34,705 nt of DNA. Source: CAZPZZ01 sp964591245. Lineage in GTDB: Bacteria > Acidobacteriota > Vicinamibacteria > Vicinamibacterales > UBA8438. The DNA lies in contig CAZPZZ010000032.1 of NCBI GenBank assembly GCA_964591245.1, forward strand, positions 1 to 34,705, in the 5' to 3' direction. This document shows positions 1 through 8,497 of this stretch, one piece after another. A program made the position numbers and the translations under genes. Under the pieces are notes generated by a model that was not told the DNA's origin, did no database searches, and was given only the letters and a program-made list of their open reading frames with translations. Numbering within the stretch: position 1 is the stretch's first letter; each line of letters begins with the position of its first letter.

Positions 1-460
1 GCAGCCGTCGTTCGACCGCGAAGCTCGGAAGCACAAATTGCCAGACATGAAAGCGCCTTCCCTCGAAGCGCCCAAATCCAACCACAAACGCCACGGTACC
101 AGAGCCCCCGCTAAGCCCGGTCGTCTCCAGGTCAAAGAAGAGTAAACCGTCGGTCGGATCAATAGATCGAGTATCCCCAACCGCATCTCCCGTGCCACAG
201 AGCACCCTGAGCCCAGACTCACTGATCGCAGAGGACGCATCCGTGAGCATGCCGTCGCTGTAGGGGTTATCCTGCGCACTCGTCCCCATCCACGAGCGCA
301 CGACCGGACAAGGACCGAGAGGAAACTCCTCCACCACGCCACCTACCCCAGACGCCAGTGACGCGAGGTCGACCGAGTCCGATCTGGATCCTAGTGGGCG
401 CGGGGCGTTCAACCCACTCGCCCCACGAAGTACGGCCCGGAGCCGAGCGGAATCAGTCAT
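1..460 (-). CDS. mrfB: MrfB/YprB-type RNase H-like 3'-5' exonuclease, N-terminal part (cut by window edge)
   Basis: The first 153 residues are readable; the rest lies left of the window. After a poorly conserved leader of about 105 residues there is a DEDD-type exonuclease start: FFDLETTGLSGG at about 108-119, where the Asp and Glu of DLET are the expected metal ligands, followed by GTVAFVVGFGRFEG. This is the characteristic opening of the YprB/MrfB ribonuclease-H-like family. The ATG (460-458) overlaps the TGA of the upstream helicase as ATGA, so the two are translationally coupled. In Bacillus subtilis the homologous pair MrfA (helicase) and MrfB (exonuclease) repairs mitomycin C lesions independently of UvrABC; the same role here is inferred from family and gene order. 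The C-terminal domain cannot be checked. Confidence 0.85.
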   Translation of the reverse strand, partial: MTDSARLRAVLRGASGLNAPRPLGSRSDSVDLASLASGVGGVVEEFPLGPCPVVRSWMGTSAQDNPYSDGMLTDASSAISESGLRVLCGTGDAVGDTRSIDPTDGLLFFDLETTGLSGGSGTVAFVVGFGRFEGRRFHVWQFVLPSFAVERRL

Positions 461-3009
461 CTGCCTATTGCATTCTTCGACGATGACACCGTAGCTCCAT
501 CACGGTCGACATCCACACACTCTCCCGAGTGCGCCTGATCAAAAACGGATATGTCTGGAGTCGACACCCCGGCCTCGATCAGCAGCGTCAGGGCCACGGT
601 TTTCGCCAAGGGACCAGTTTGGCCAACCGGGCCCACACAGGCCGGACAACCAGCCTCGCAAGCACACTCCTCAATCAGCCCACGCGTATGTGTCAGTAGT
701 GGACCTTGCAGGCCAAACAGTGGCTCGCTGAACCCAATTCCCCCCGGATAGTTGTCATAGATGAAGATCGTCGGATCCTTCGCCTCGCCGGTAGGCGACG
801 CCTCGATATCAGTCGCCGGACGATTCACGGCCTGCGCCACTACGCCATGCATCGCGAGCCCGATGTCATGCCGGTCACACATCAGCAGGAGTTGCGCGAC
901 CTGGCGTAGAGCAAATCCCAGTCCAAGAAGACCATCCCGCCTCGCGTCTCCCGCAAAAGGCAAGCTCTCGACGAACGACCGCGACACGGTCAGCCAGTAG
1001 GCGGTGGTGTGCATATCCTGCTCTGGTAAGTCGAGCTCGCCCGATCCCACATTCTCGTTCGTGTAGAACTTAATCTTCTTGAAACCGACGACGCGAGAGA
1101 CCACATGGACCTCCCCATGGCTTCCAGTCCCGGGTCCCCCAGCATCGATTATGGGCTGCTGATGAAACTCTTCTAGTAGGGTTACTTTCGTATAGGTGAT
1201 CGCATCAGTGTAATAGTCACTATCTACCGGACGCACGTAGGCTTTACGCCGTTCAAAGTCCAGCTGAGCCACCTGATACTGCGTACCCTCGACCAGGTAG
1301 ATCGCCTGTTCGTAAAGAGTTGACGTCGCGGCGCTGAAATCAACCTCTCCGATGATGTTCGCCTGATCCTCGATATCAACGACTACAAAATTATCCGACG
1401 ATACCGAGCGCAAGCTCACAGCATCAGCCGGATACGATTCGTGCATCCAATACCACTGACCATCGACCAGATCGACAAAGCCTTCCTCACGCAGGAGCCC
1501 GAGCATGACCTGGAGGTCCTCTCCCCCAAAGCGCTCATCTACTCCGAACGGAAGCTCGAATGCCGCACACTTGATATGGTCGAACAAGATCTGCAGGTTG
1601 TCCGGGTTGATCAGCGCATGCTCGGGCGAACCCTCAAAGAAATACTCCGGATGCTGCACGATGAACTGGTCAATTGGAGCACTCGTCGCTACCATCACCG
1701 CCGCCGACCGCGTGTTCCGACGACCGGCCCTGCCGGCTCGTTGCCACGTCGACGCGATTGTGCCGGGGTAACCCACCAGGACACAGACATCCAACGAGCC
1801 GATATCAATACCAAGTTCAAGGGCACTGGTTGAAACAACACCGGTGACTGACCCCGCTCGTAGCCCCTGTTCAATCTCCCTACGTCTCAGCGGCAGATAG
1901 CCACCACGGTACCCTCGGATAGACGCGGCGCCCCCCGGTAGACGCCGGGCGGCCTTCTTGAGATAGGTAGTCAAGAGCTCCGTTACGAGCCGACTGCGTG
2001 CGAACACGATGACCTGTAAGTGTCGGGACAGAAATTCAACCGCCAGACGTCGCGCTTCACCCACGGACGATCGACGAATGCCAAGCTGCGGATTCACCAC
2101 CGGTGGATTCACCAGCACGAAGAACTTCTCACCGCGGGGCGCCCCGTTTCGATCAACGACAACGAAGGGCTCCCCTGTGAGCCCCTCGGCGAGCTGCCCG
2201 GGATTGGCAATCGTGGCCGAGGAGCAAATAAAGGTAGGCGAAGATCCGTAGTGCGTGCACACGCGACGGAGACGTCGAAGGATGTTGGCCAGGTGACTGC
2301 CAAACACACCACGATACGCATGGAGCTCATCGATGACGACAAATCGCAGGTTTTCGAATAACTTCGCCCACCGGGGATGATGCGGCAAGATACCGGCGTG
2401 TAACATATCCGGATTAGTCAGCACGAAGTGAGCACGATTACGCACGGCGCGCCGCGCATCTTGTGGGGTATCACCATCATAGGTAAACGCTGCAATCGAA
2501 ACGTACTCCTCAAGCCGTGCAGCCACGCTCAGCAACTCGGCGAGTTGGTCCTGGGCTAATGCTTTGGTCGGAAACAAGTACAGCGCCCTCGTCGTCTGGT
2601 CGGTAAGAAGGCGACTGAGGACGGGCGCGTTGTAACACAACGTCTTGCCGGATGCCGTGGGCGTCACCGTGACCACATGCCGCCCCAGCAACGCATGGTG
2701 CATCGCCTCGGCTTGATGTACATACGGCTGCACGATGCCGCTGGCAACCAATGCCGCACGGAGCCGCGTATCGATCTCGTCAGGATAGTCAGCATATTCC
2801 GCAGGTTGAGCGGGAAAACGCCGCCAGGCTGCGGTAATTCCCCCCTCCAGCATCTGATCCGGCTCTGGCAGACCGGCCTCTTGAACCCTATTCAGGTCCG
2901 GCCCGATCAGGCTGCGCAGCACATCGAATAACGCTTCATTACGCCGCCCTGCGGATAACCCGACCGCCTCTGTCCCTTCACCCCCACGGAATAGCTGTGA
3001 TACCGGCAT
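457..3009 (-). CDS. mrfA: MrfA/YprA-type DExH-box superfamily 2 helicase with DUF1998 zinc-binding C-terminus
   Basis: 850-residue ATP-dependent helicase. Walker A TPTASGKT lies at about 115-122, the DExH motif IDELHAYRG near 224-232, and motif VI QRAGRAGRR marks the second RecA domain. The C-terminus has the DUF1998 cluster CACEAGCPAC near 779-790, four cysteines expected to bind zinc. This order is typical of MrfA/YprA (B. subtilis) and of Hrq1-like helicases. Known role of the family: unwinding damaged DNA so that the partner nuclease can degrade the lesion strand. The ATG at 3009 follows an AT-rich region with a promoter-like -10 only 8 bases upstream and no Shine-Dalgarno sequence, so the message may be leaderless. 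Its stop overlaps the start of the mrfB-like gene. Confidence 0.9.
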   Translation of the reverse strand: MPVSQLFRGGEGTEAVGLSAGRRNEALFDVLRSLIGPDLNRVQEAGLPEPDQMLEGGITAAWRRFPAQPAEYADYPDEIDTRLRAALVASGIVQPYVHQAEAMHHALLGRHVVTVTPTASGKTLCYNAPVLSRLLTDQTTRALYLFPTKALAQDQLAELLSVAARLEEYVSIAAFTYDGDTPQDARRAVRNRAHFVLTNPDMLHAGILPHHPRWAKLFENLRFVVIDELHAYRGVFGSHLANILRRLRRVCTHYGSSPTFICSSATIANPGQLAEGLTGEPFVVVDRNGAPRGEKFFVLVNPPVVNPQLGIRRSSVGEARRLAVEFLSRHLQVIVFARSRLVTELLTTYLKKAARRLPGGAASIRGYRGGYLPLRRREIEQGLRAGSVTGVVSTSALELGIDIGSLDVCVLVGYPGTIASTWQRAGRAGRRNTRSAAVMVATSAPIDQFIVQHPEYFFEGSPEHALINPDNLQILFDHIKCAAFELPFGVDERFGGEDLQVMLGLLREEGFVDLVDGQWYWMHESYPADAVSLRSVSSDNFVVVDIEDQANIIGEVDFSAATSTLYEQAIYLVEGTQYQVAQLDFERRKAYVRPVDSDYYTDAITYTKVTLLEEFHQQPIIDAGGPGTGSHGEVHVVSRVVGFKKIKFYTNENVGSGELDLPEQDMHTTAYWLTVSRSFVESLPFAGDARRDGLLGLGFALRQVAQLLLMCDRHDIGLAMHGVVAQAVNRPATDIEASPTGEAKDPTIFIYDNYPGGIGFSEPLFGLQGPLLTHTRGLIEECACEAGCPACVGPVGQTGPLAKTVALTLLIEAGVSTPDISVFDQAHSGECVDVDRDGATVSSSKNAIGR

Positions 3010-3017
3010 GACCGGCG

Positions 3018-3046
3018 ATAGTAGCAGGCGAATAAAAAGCGATCAA
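3018..3046 (-). promoter_or_regulatory. Candidate promoter for the mrfAB pair
   Basis: On the minus strand a -35-like TTGATC (3046-3041) and a -10-like TACTAT (3023-3018) are separated by 17 bases; each matches 4 of 6 consensus positions. The start codon is 8 bases beyond the -10, which would give a leaderless or nearly leaderless transcript. The prediction is by eye only. Confidence 0.4.
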
Positions 3047-3064
3047 GAAACAAATAAAAAGCGA
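3031..3064. repeat. 12-bp direct repeat pair in the AT-rich mrfA upstream region
   Basis: AATAAAAAGCGA occurs exactly twice, at 3031-3042 and 3053-3064, with start points 22 bp apart (about two helical turns), inside an AT-rich island in otherwise GC-rich DNA. The left copy overlaps the candidate -35 of mrfA. It may be a binding site for a regulator or simply low-complexity AT-rich sequence. The rest of the 3010-3206 spacer shows nothing clear. Confidence 0.5.
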
Positions 3065-3206
3065 AATAAATAAACACCAGATCTCGCGGTCGATCCTGAC
3101 GTGACAGACCTAGCCCATCCGCGACGAAAGAAAATTGAGAGTACAGAACTGGGAGGACACCCGACGCGCACTCCGCCGAGCGTACGCCACTCGCCGGATC
3201 CGCTCG

Positions 3207-3986
3207 CTAAAAGAGTGCCCTCGACTGGCAACCGTCCACAGTCACGCAGGCCCCGCTCACCCAACTGGCCCGGGGTGACGCCAAGAAAGCGACGACATCG
3301 CCTACTTCATGGGCACGACCAAATCGCCCAAACGGCAACTCTCGCTCCACGAAGGCGGCCATACCTTCAGGATCTTCCTCTTGCCGTTTCGCCCAAGACC
3401 CGCCCGGGAACGAAATGGAGCCGGGGGCGACGCTGTTCACTCGAATGTTATCTTTGGCCAGCTGCCCGGCAAGGGACTTCGCCAAACTGATCTCGGCGGC
3501 CTTCACGGCGTTGTAGGTCATCCGTCCTCCGGATTCACGCCCCCAGATGGACGCAATCATGATGATGACCCCGCCGCTGCGCCGGCGCAGATACGGGACC
3601 GCACGTCGAGAGGCCCGGATCGCCGGATGGAGTGTTTGGTCCAAGGCCGCCTGCCACTCGGCGTCGGAGGTATCCAGAATACCGCTCCCACCTGCCTTGC
3701 CGACGTTGTTGATGAGGATGTCGAGACCACCAAAGGCCGCCACGGCACCGTCAATGACGGTATCAACCCCCGCGGCAGTAGCCACATCTGCCTCAACCCC
3801 GACAACAGCATCAGGCGTAGCGGCCAGCGCCCGCAACTCACGTACCGACTCGGCTAGCCTTTCGGCACCACGCGCGGAGAGGCAGACGCGAGCACCCTCC
3901 CCAACGAGTGCTCTCGCACTCGCCAACCCCAGGCCACGACTCGATCCGGTGATGACCACGGCCTTACCATCGAGTTGCAGATCCAT
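3207..3986 (-). CDS. SDR-family NAD(P)-dependent oxidoreductase
   Basis: 259-residue classical short-chain dehydrogenase/reductase. The cofactor loop TGSSRGLG is at 13-20, NNVG at 93-96, the catalytic Ser at 146 (IASIWG) and the YxxxK pair at Tyr158/Lys162. A C-terminal VSGACVTVDG segment is typical of FabG-like SDRs. The start MDLQLDGK was chosen because the fold begins there and GGAG sits 7 bases upstream; the longer open frame overlaps the preceding DUF547 gene. The substrate cannot be told from sequence. It follows the DUF547 gene by 34 bases on the same strand and is probably co-transcribed with it. Confidence 0.88.
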   Translation of the reverse strand: MDLQLDGKAVVITGSSRGLGLASARALVGEGARVCLSARGAERLAESVRELRALAATPDAVVGVEADVATAAGVDTVIDGAVAAFGGLDILINNVGKAGGSGILDTSDAEWQAALDQTLHPAIRASRRAVPYLRRRSGGVIIMIASIWGRESGGRMTYNAVKAAEISLAKSLAGQLAKDNIRVNSVAPGSISFPGGSWAKRQEEDPEGMAAFVERELPFGRFGRAHEVGDVVAFLASPRASWVSGACVTVDGCQSRALF

Positions 3987-4020
3987 ATAGTGACTCCACG
4001 GGATAAGACGGCTGACGCCG

Positions 4021-4869
4021 TCAAATGAGACGTGGCGGCGGGGGGCCACCAGTGAGATCGTTAAGACGCCAGTCGAAGTCACGATACCGTAGGCGAAACG
4101 TGTTCTGAGCCAGAAAAGCTCGCTCGACCGGAAAAAGCGCCGGGGCGATGAGGGCAACGACGGCACGTTCCAACAAGGTGCGGCCAGTCCCAGCCTCATC
4201 TGGCCCAGCGAGCGTCGAAAATTGGTCCGTTCTCCATCCGATTACGGCACTGACCACGATCTCGCCGCCAGTCCGATCGACCCACACGTGACGGGGTGTC
4301 GTAGCAAAATCATCAACAACCGCCTGAAGCTGCGCTTCAAGCCTCTGCTCACTGAACGCCTCACTGCGGAGTCGTGGACTACCCACGGCACCACGCCCCA
4401 ACGCAAGGATTACTCGCGCGTCACCCAATCCCGTCAACGTGTCTTCGATTTCTTGTAACGTAAAACGTTCACCGGCAATCTGATGTTGCTGCCCCGAAAA
4501 GATTCCAGGCAACTGCATCACGCTGTTCTGCGGATACGACGACGAAGAACCTCGGATTGGGTATTGATCAATAATCGCGTGAAGAACCAGTGCGTTGTAG
4601 CCGTTGATCCAATACACGCGCTGCCGCTCGATGCTCCACTCCTCGAAACCCTCCGGGCGAGATACGAGCGATGCCACATAACGGTCAAGTGCACCTCGCT
4701 CACGTCGGAGCGCGGCGTAATATACGAGGCCATCTCGGACATACCGATCAAGAATCTCGTCGAGAACACTGTCGGCCGGCACCTGCGCCACGAGGCGTAA
4801 GGGTCGCACCGTCCAAACTCCGATCAGAACGGCCAAGATCAACACGGCGGCATTCATGCGTGTCAACAT
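4021..4869 (-). CDS. DUF547 domain-containing exported protein
   Basis: 282 residues from the chosen start MLTRMNAAV, which has CGGAG 8 bases upstream and is followed at once by a hydrophobic segment (AAVLILAVLIGVW) that reads as a signal peptide or membrane anchor. A longer open frame to 4962 would put about 30 polar residues before the signal and is less likely. The core carries the DUF547 hallmark RVYWINGYNALVLHAI near residues 80-95, then a conserved ILALGRGAVGSP stretch resembling the family's second block. The biochemical function of DUF547 is not established. It probably acts in the periplasm and shares an operon with the downstream SDR gene. Confidence 0.8.
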   Translation of the reverse strand: MLTRMNAAVLILAVLIGVWTVRPLRLVAQVPADSVLDEILDRYVRDGLVYYAALRRERGALDRYVASLVSRPEGFEEWSIERQRVYWINGYNALVLHAIIDQYPIRGSSSSYPQNSVMQLPGIFSGQQHQIAGERFTLQEIEDTLTGLGDARVILALGRGAVGSPRLRSEAFSEQRLEAQLQAVVDDFATTPRHVWVDRTGGEIVVSAVIGWRTDQFSTLAGPDEAGTGRTLLERAVVALIAPALFPVERAFLAQNTFRLRYRDFDWRLNDLTGGPPPPRLI

Positions 4870-4995
4870 GTGGAAGCTCCGTGGACTGGAATCAGCACGT
4901 TCTCGGAAAGCCGTCATCGGTACTCTGGCAGGAACCACAGGCCGGCGTGCCAGAGGGATCATTGTAAGCTACGAACCGTCGGACAACGTACGCGC

Positions 4996-5385
4996 ATGAT
5001 ACCGACAACGAGACCGATGCTGACACTGGCCACTCTCGGAATGACAGGTTACGGCCTGTACTCGTTAGGCACAGGACTTTGGGATCTGTTCTGGCTATCA
5101 CGCCTGGAACTCATGGCCAACGTTGCGTCGATCCTACTCGGCGCGATGCTGATACTGGCAGGACTGTTCATCAGGGTCGGGCTCCCAGGTAGTCTCGCGC
5201 TTGCCCTCGGCGCACTGTTCGGCCTCCAGTCCTTGTCGCTTCACAATGCCGGACACCTGTACGACCAGATTGCCCCCGAACCCCAAGTTGCCAGGGCAGT
5301 CTTCAGCGCCGTTCTGATCGCATTAGCGTTTTTCGGAAGATCCGTTGACGAAGACTCAGCCCCCAGCGGTCAGGCTGACCGCTGA
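4996..5385 (+). CDS. Small integral membrane protein, function unknown
   Basis: 129 residues starting at MIPTTRPMLTLATLG. Four hydrophobic stretches are visible at roughly 8-30, 36-57, 60-78 and 95-113, separated by short polar loops, and the tail is charged (RSVDEDSAPSGQADR). I do not recognise a named family; size and topology resemble small DoxX-like or DUF-type membrane proteins, but no motif supports either. It is divergent from the DUF547 gene (126-bp spacer) and convergent with nrdJ, with only 19 bp between the stop codons. An upstream extension to 4870 is open but polar and unlikely to be translated. Confidence 0.6.
   Translation: MIPTTRPMLTLATLGMTGYGLYSLGTGLWDLFWLSRLELMANVASILLGAMLILAGLFIRVGLPGSLALALGALFGLQSLSLHNAGHLYDQIAPEPQVARAVFSAVLIALAFFGRSVDEDSAPSGQADR
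5364..5384 (+). terminator. Stem-loop overlapping the stop of the small membrane protein gene
   Basis: CAGCGGTCA and TGACCGCTG form a perfect 9-bp stem around a GGC loop, ending inside the TGA stop (5383-5385). There is no following T tract, so it is not a textbook intrinsic terminator. Its place between convergent genes suggests a role in termination or 3'-end protection for either strand. Confidence 0.5.
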
Positions 5386-5395
5386 CTGTGTCCAG

Positions 5396-5418
5396 GCGGT
5401 TGCCTCAAGCGCAACCGC
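5396..5418 (-). terminator. Stem-loop overlapping the nrdJ stop codon
   Basis: GCGGTTGC and GCAACCGC form an 8-bp stem with a 7-base loop that contains the nrdJ stop (5405-5407). As with the neighbouring hairpin 11 bases away, there is no U-tract. Transcripts from nrdJ would pass through both hairpins in series. Confidence 0.45.
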
Positions 5419-8182
5419 TCGTGGCTCCACAATTGACACACTTGTAACAGCTTCCATTACGAATCATGATGGATCCACACGTCGAGCATGGGGGCGCGTC
5501 TTCGTCGTTCTGAATCGCAAATGGCGCGCTCGAGGTCCCGCTGGGTTCGCTTCCGATCGGTGCCGACGTCACACTCTTTGACGATTCACTGAACTCTCCA
5601 GCTACACCCTTGTCGGCACGCACGTTGACGCCCGCATGAAACTGCGCTTCCTGAGACAAGAACTTGGTCGCCATCCACCGAAAGATATAGTCGACAATAG
5701 ATTTGGCAACACGTACGTCAGGATTCTTCGTGATGCCGGACGGCTCGAATCGCACGTGACTGAACTTGTCGATGAGAACCTGCAACGGCACGCCGTACTG
5801 CAGCGCGTAGGACACTGCCTGTGCGAATGCATCGGCAAAACCGGAAATCGTTGACCCTTCCTTGGCCATCACCAGAAAGATTTCTCCTGGGGTTCCATCC
5901 TCGAACAGACCGATCGTGATGTAGCCCTCATGTCCAGCAATCTCGAACTTGTGGGTGATCGCTTGCCGTTCGTCAGGTAGCCGGCGGCGAGCCGGCGCAC
6001 CCGCCGTAGTTTGATCTGATTTCGGGTTTTCTCGCGCCGTGTTCAGCGGTTGCGTACGCTTACTACCATCCCGATAGATCGATACTGCCTTCGTTCCGAG
6101 CCGCCATGCGTCGATATAGGCCTGTTCAATGTCCTCAACCGTCGCATCTGAAGGGACGTTGATCGTCTTTGAGATTGCTCCAGAGATGAAAGGCTGGGCC
6201 GCACCAATCATCTTGATGTGCCCCGTGTAGTGAATCGCTCTAGCCCCCTTCGCCGGCTTAAATGCACAGTCGAACACCGGGAGATGTTTCGGATCGAGAT
6301 GAGGCGCCCCCTCGATCGTTTCATGCTCATCAATGTACGCCACGATCTCGTCGACCTGCCCATCGTCGTAGCCCAGGTTCGTCAGAGCCATCGGGACGGT
6401 GTTGTTAACAATTTTCATCAACCCGCCGCCGACCAATTTCTTGTACTTGACCAATGCGATATCCGGCTCAACGCCGGTTGTATCGCAATCCATCATGAAC
6501 CCGATGGTCCCAGTCGGCGCCAAGACGGTCGACTGCGCATTACGGTATCCTGAGACCTCTCCTAGTTCCACAGCGTCATCCCATGCTTCTTCCGCAGCTT
6601 GAAAGAGCGATGCCGGTACATGATCCGTCGTGATGCCTTTGATGGCATCACGGTGCTTCTGCATGACCCTGAGGAATGGCTCTCGATTAGCCTCAAACCC
6701 AGTAAATGGTCCTCCTTGGTCTCGAGCGATACGCGCCGACTGGGCATACGCCTCGCCGGTCATCAGCGCCGTGAGCGCCCCGGCCCAATCTCGCCCCTCA
6801 TCGCTGTCGTACGGAATTCCCCGGGACATCAAAAGTGCGCCGAGATTGGCGTATCCAAGTCCGAGCGGTCGATAGTCATGGCTGTTTCGTTCGATCGCCT
6901 CACTGGGGTAGCTCGAATTACCAACGATAATCTCCTGCGCGGTAATGAGCGTCCTTACACCTGCCGTGAATGCGTCGACGTCGAAGGAACCGTCCCTATC
7001 GTCCTCCTTCAGAAACTTCATCAAGTTGAGCGACGCGAGGTTACAAGCCGAGTCATCCAAAAACATGTACTCGGAACAGGGATTCGACGCACGGATACGC
7101 TCAGTATTGGGACACGTATGCCAGTCGTTGATAGTGGTGTCGAACTGCATCCCCGGATCGCCGCACACGTGGGTGCCTTCGGCGATTGCATTCATCAGGT
7201 CACGCGCCTGGTACGAATCCATCACACGATCATCGGTAACGGCCCGGGTGTGCCATTCCCCGGCATCGACCACCGTCCGCATGAATTCATCTGATACGCG
7301 CACGCTGTTATTCGAATTCTGGAAAAAGACCGACGAGTAGGCGGCGCCGTTGAAGGAACCGTCATAGCCAGCGTCAATCAGCGCCCAAGCCTTGCGTTCC
7401 TCATCGACCTTGCAGTTGATGAAGTCAAGAACGTCCGGGTGATCGACGTTGAGCACCACCATCTTGGCCGCCCGCCGCGTCTTCCCGCCAGACTTGATCA
7501 CTCCGGCAAAAGCGTCGTAGCCCTTCATGAAAGAAACGGGACCTGACGCCGTGCCGCCGCCGGCCAGAAGCTCGCGCGACGATCGGATAGAAGAGAGGTT
7601 GGTGCCGGTACCAGAACCAAACTTGAAGAGCATCCCCTCGGTCTTGGCCAGGGTGAGGATCGACTCCATCGTGTCCTGAACCGAGTTGATAAAGCAGGCG
7701 GAACATTGCGGCGCATCCTCGAAGCCACAATTGAACCAGACCGGACTATTAAAGGCTGCCTTCTGAAAAACCAGCAAGTGCTTCAAATCACCACTAAACG
7801 CCTGTAGATCATCTTCGCTTGCAAAATATCGCTGAGCACGCCCCCACTTCGTGATCGTATCGACCACACGGCCGATGAGCTGCTTGACGCTGTGTTCTCG
7901 ACTCGACGCACCGAGCTGCCCCCGGAAGTACTTGGAGACGACGATATTGGTGGCCTGCTGTGACCAGAACGATGGAATCTCGACATCGCGCTGCTCGAAC
8001 ACCACCTCACCCTGTTCGTTGCCGATCAGAGCGGTCCTGGACTCCCATTTGATTTCATCGAACGGGTCCACCCCGTCACTCGTGAAGAACCGTGGAAAAT
8101 CCAACCCTGGGGACTCTGGTAGCGAAGGGACCAAGTCGACCTGCGGGTTGACCTCTGATTCTTGAGCAACGCCTCGCGGCAT
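5405..8182 (-). CDS. nrdJ: Adenosylcobalamin-dependent (class II) ribonucleoside-diphosphate reductase
   Basis: 925 residues, normal for the long NrdJ form without an intein. It reduces ribonucleotides to deoxyribonucleotides using coenzyme B12 as radical source, in the cytoplasm. Visible landmarks are FNSPVWFNCG near 142-151 (first redox cysteine region), CSACFINSVQDTM with the substrate-binding loop, NPCSE near 366-370 (radical-site Cys and Glu), VLAPTGTIGFMMDCDTTGVEPD in the barrel (partly recited), and a C-terminal cysteine-rich tail (CSTCGS...CYKCVNCG) that combines a zinc ribbon with the shuttle cysteines. The ATG at 8182 has AAGGAG 8 bases upstream. The promoter and two NrdR-like boxes lie about 250-330 bases upstream. 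No small-subunit gene is needed or present. Confidence 0.97.
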   Translation of the reverse strand: MPRGVAQESEVNPQVDLVPSLPESPGLDFPRFFTSDGVDPFDEIKWESRTALIGNEQGEVVFEQRDVEIPSFWSQQATNIVVSKYFRGQLGASSREHSVKQLIGRVVDTITKWGRAQRYFASEDDLQAFSGDLKHLLVFQKAAFNSPVWFNCGFEDAPQCSACFINSVQDTMESILTLAKTEGMLFKFGSGTGTNLSSIRSSRELLAGGGTASGPVSFMKGYDAFAGVIKSGGKTRRAAKMVVLNVDHPDVLDFINCKVDEERKAWALIDAGYDGSFNGAAYSSVFFQNSNNSVRVSDEFMRTVVDAGEWHTRAVTDDRVMDSYQARDLMNAIAEGTHVCGDPGMQFDTTINDWHTCPNTERIRASNPCSEYMFLDDSACNLASLNLMKFLKEDDRDGSFDVDAFTAGVRTLITAQEIIVGNSSYPSEAIERNSHDYRPLGLGYANLGALLMSRGIPYDSDEGRDWAGALTALMTGEAYAQSARIARDQGGPFTGFEANREPFLRVMQKHRDAIKGITTDHVPASLFQAAEEAWDDAVELGEVSGYRNAQSTVLAPTGTIGFMMDCDTTGVEPDIALVKYKKLVGGGLMKIVNNTVPMALTNLGYDDGQVDEIVAYIDEHETIEGAPHLDPKHLPVFDCAFKPAKGARAIHYTGHIKMIGAAQPFISGAISKTINVPSDATVEDIEQAYIDAWRLGTKAVSIYRDGSKRTQPLNTARENPKSDQTTAGAPARRRLPDERQAITHKFEIAGHEGYITIGLFEDGTPGEIFLVMAKEGSTISGFADAFAQAVSYALQYGVPLQVLIDKFSHVRFEPSGITKNPDVRVAKSIVDYIFRWMATKFLSQEAQFHAGVNVRADKGVAGEFSESSKSVTSAPIGSEPSGTSSAPFAIQNDEDAPPCSTCGSIMIRNGSCYKCVNCGATSGCA

Positions 8183-8423
8183 CGAGCAACTCCTTCCGAC
8201 GTGGACCGTGTCCGATCACACGCCTAAACTGGTGGAATCTCCGTCAGTGCACCACTAACGAACCCACTCAAAACATGCACAGGGACCCCCCTGTAGCACA
8301 CACCCGGCACTCCACAATTTGCGGCATCAAGGTGACTATGACGATTCTGGCACGACCAGATCAGCATGAAACCAGCCACGTCCGGAAACCGCGATGTCAT
8401 CCACGTCAGTGGAGCACCCCAGG
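8183..8423 (-). promoter_or_regulatory. Long 5' leader of nrdJ, no gene
   Basis: If transcription starts about 7 bases beyond the -10 at 8435-8430, nrdJ has a leader of about 240 bases. I looked for a cobalamin riboswitch (B12-box consensus, GCCACTG element) because the enzyme uses B12, and found no convincing match. Several short inverted repeats are present, so a structured element cannot be excluded. The 90-residue plus-strand open frame here looks spurious. Confidence 0.4.
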
Positions 8424-8429
8424 CCGCCT

Positions 8430-8458
8430 ACTATGGAACCAGATTTCGTTCTTGTCAA
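8430..8458 (-). promoter_or_regulatory. Sigma-70-type promoter of nrdJ
   Basis: On the minus strand a perfect -35 TTGACA (8458-8453), a 17-base spacer and a -10-like CATAGT (8435-8430, 4 of 6). It lies directly downstream of the two NrdR-like boxes, which supports it as the regulated nrdJ promoter. Confidence 0.6.
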
Positions 8459-8465
8459 GCAAGAG

Positions 8466-8481
8466 GCACAATATGTTGTGG
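8466..8481. promoter_or_regulatory. NrdR-box-like operator, promoter-proximal
   Basis: GCACAATATGTTGTGG is near-palindromic and fits the NrdR box consensus (ACACWATATWTTGTGT-like): CACAA-TATG-TTGTG. It ends 8 bases upstream of the nrdJ -35. NrdR is the ATP/dATP-sensing repressor of ribonucleotide reductase genes. Confidence 0.65.
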
Positions 8482-8497
8482 TTGCAACTTAGGGACA

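Noticed and set aside
3043..3264. 73-codon minus-strand open frame between the SDR gene and mrfA
   Set aside because: It overlaps the SDR 3' end in another frame, runs through the AT-rich repeats and has no recognisable features.
5405..8182. Intein or split in nrdJ
   Set aside because: The length is normal and the conserved blocks follow one another without an insertion.
8183..8423. Cobalamin riboswitch upstream of nrdJ
   Set aside because: The B12 box and GCCACTG-type elements could not be found by eye; a covariance search would be decisive.
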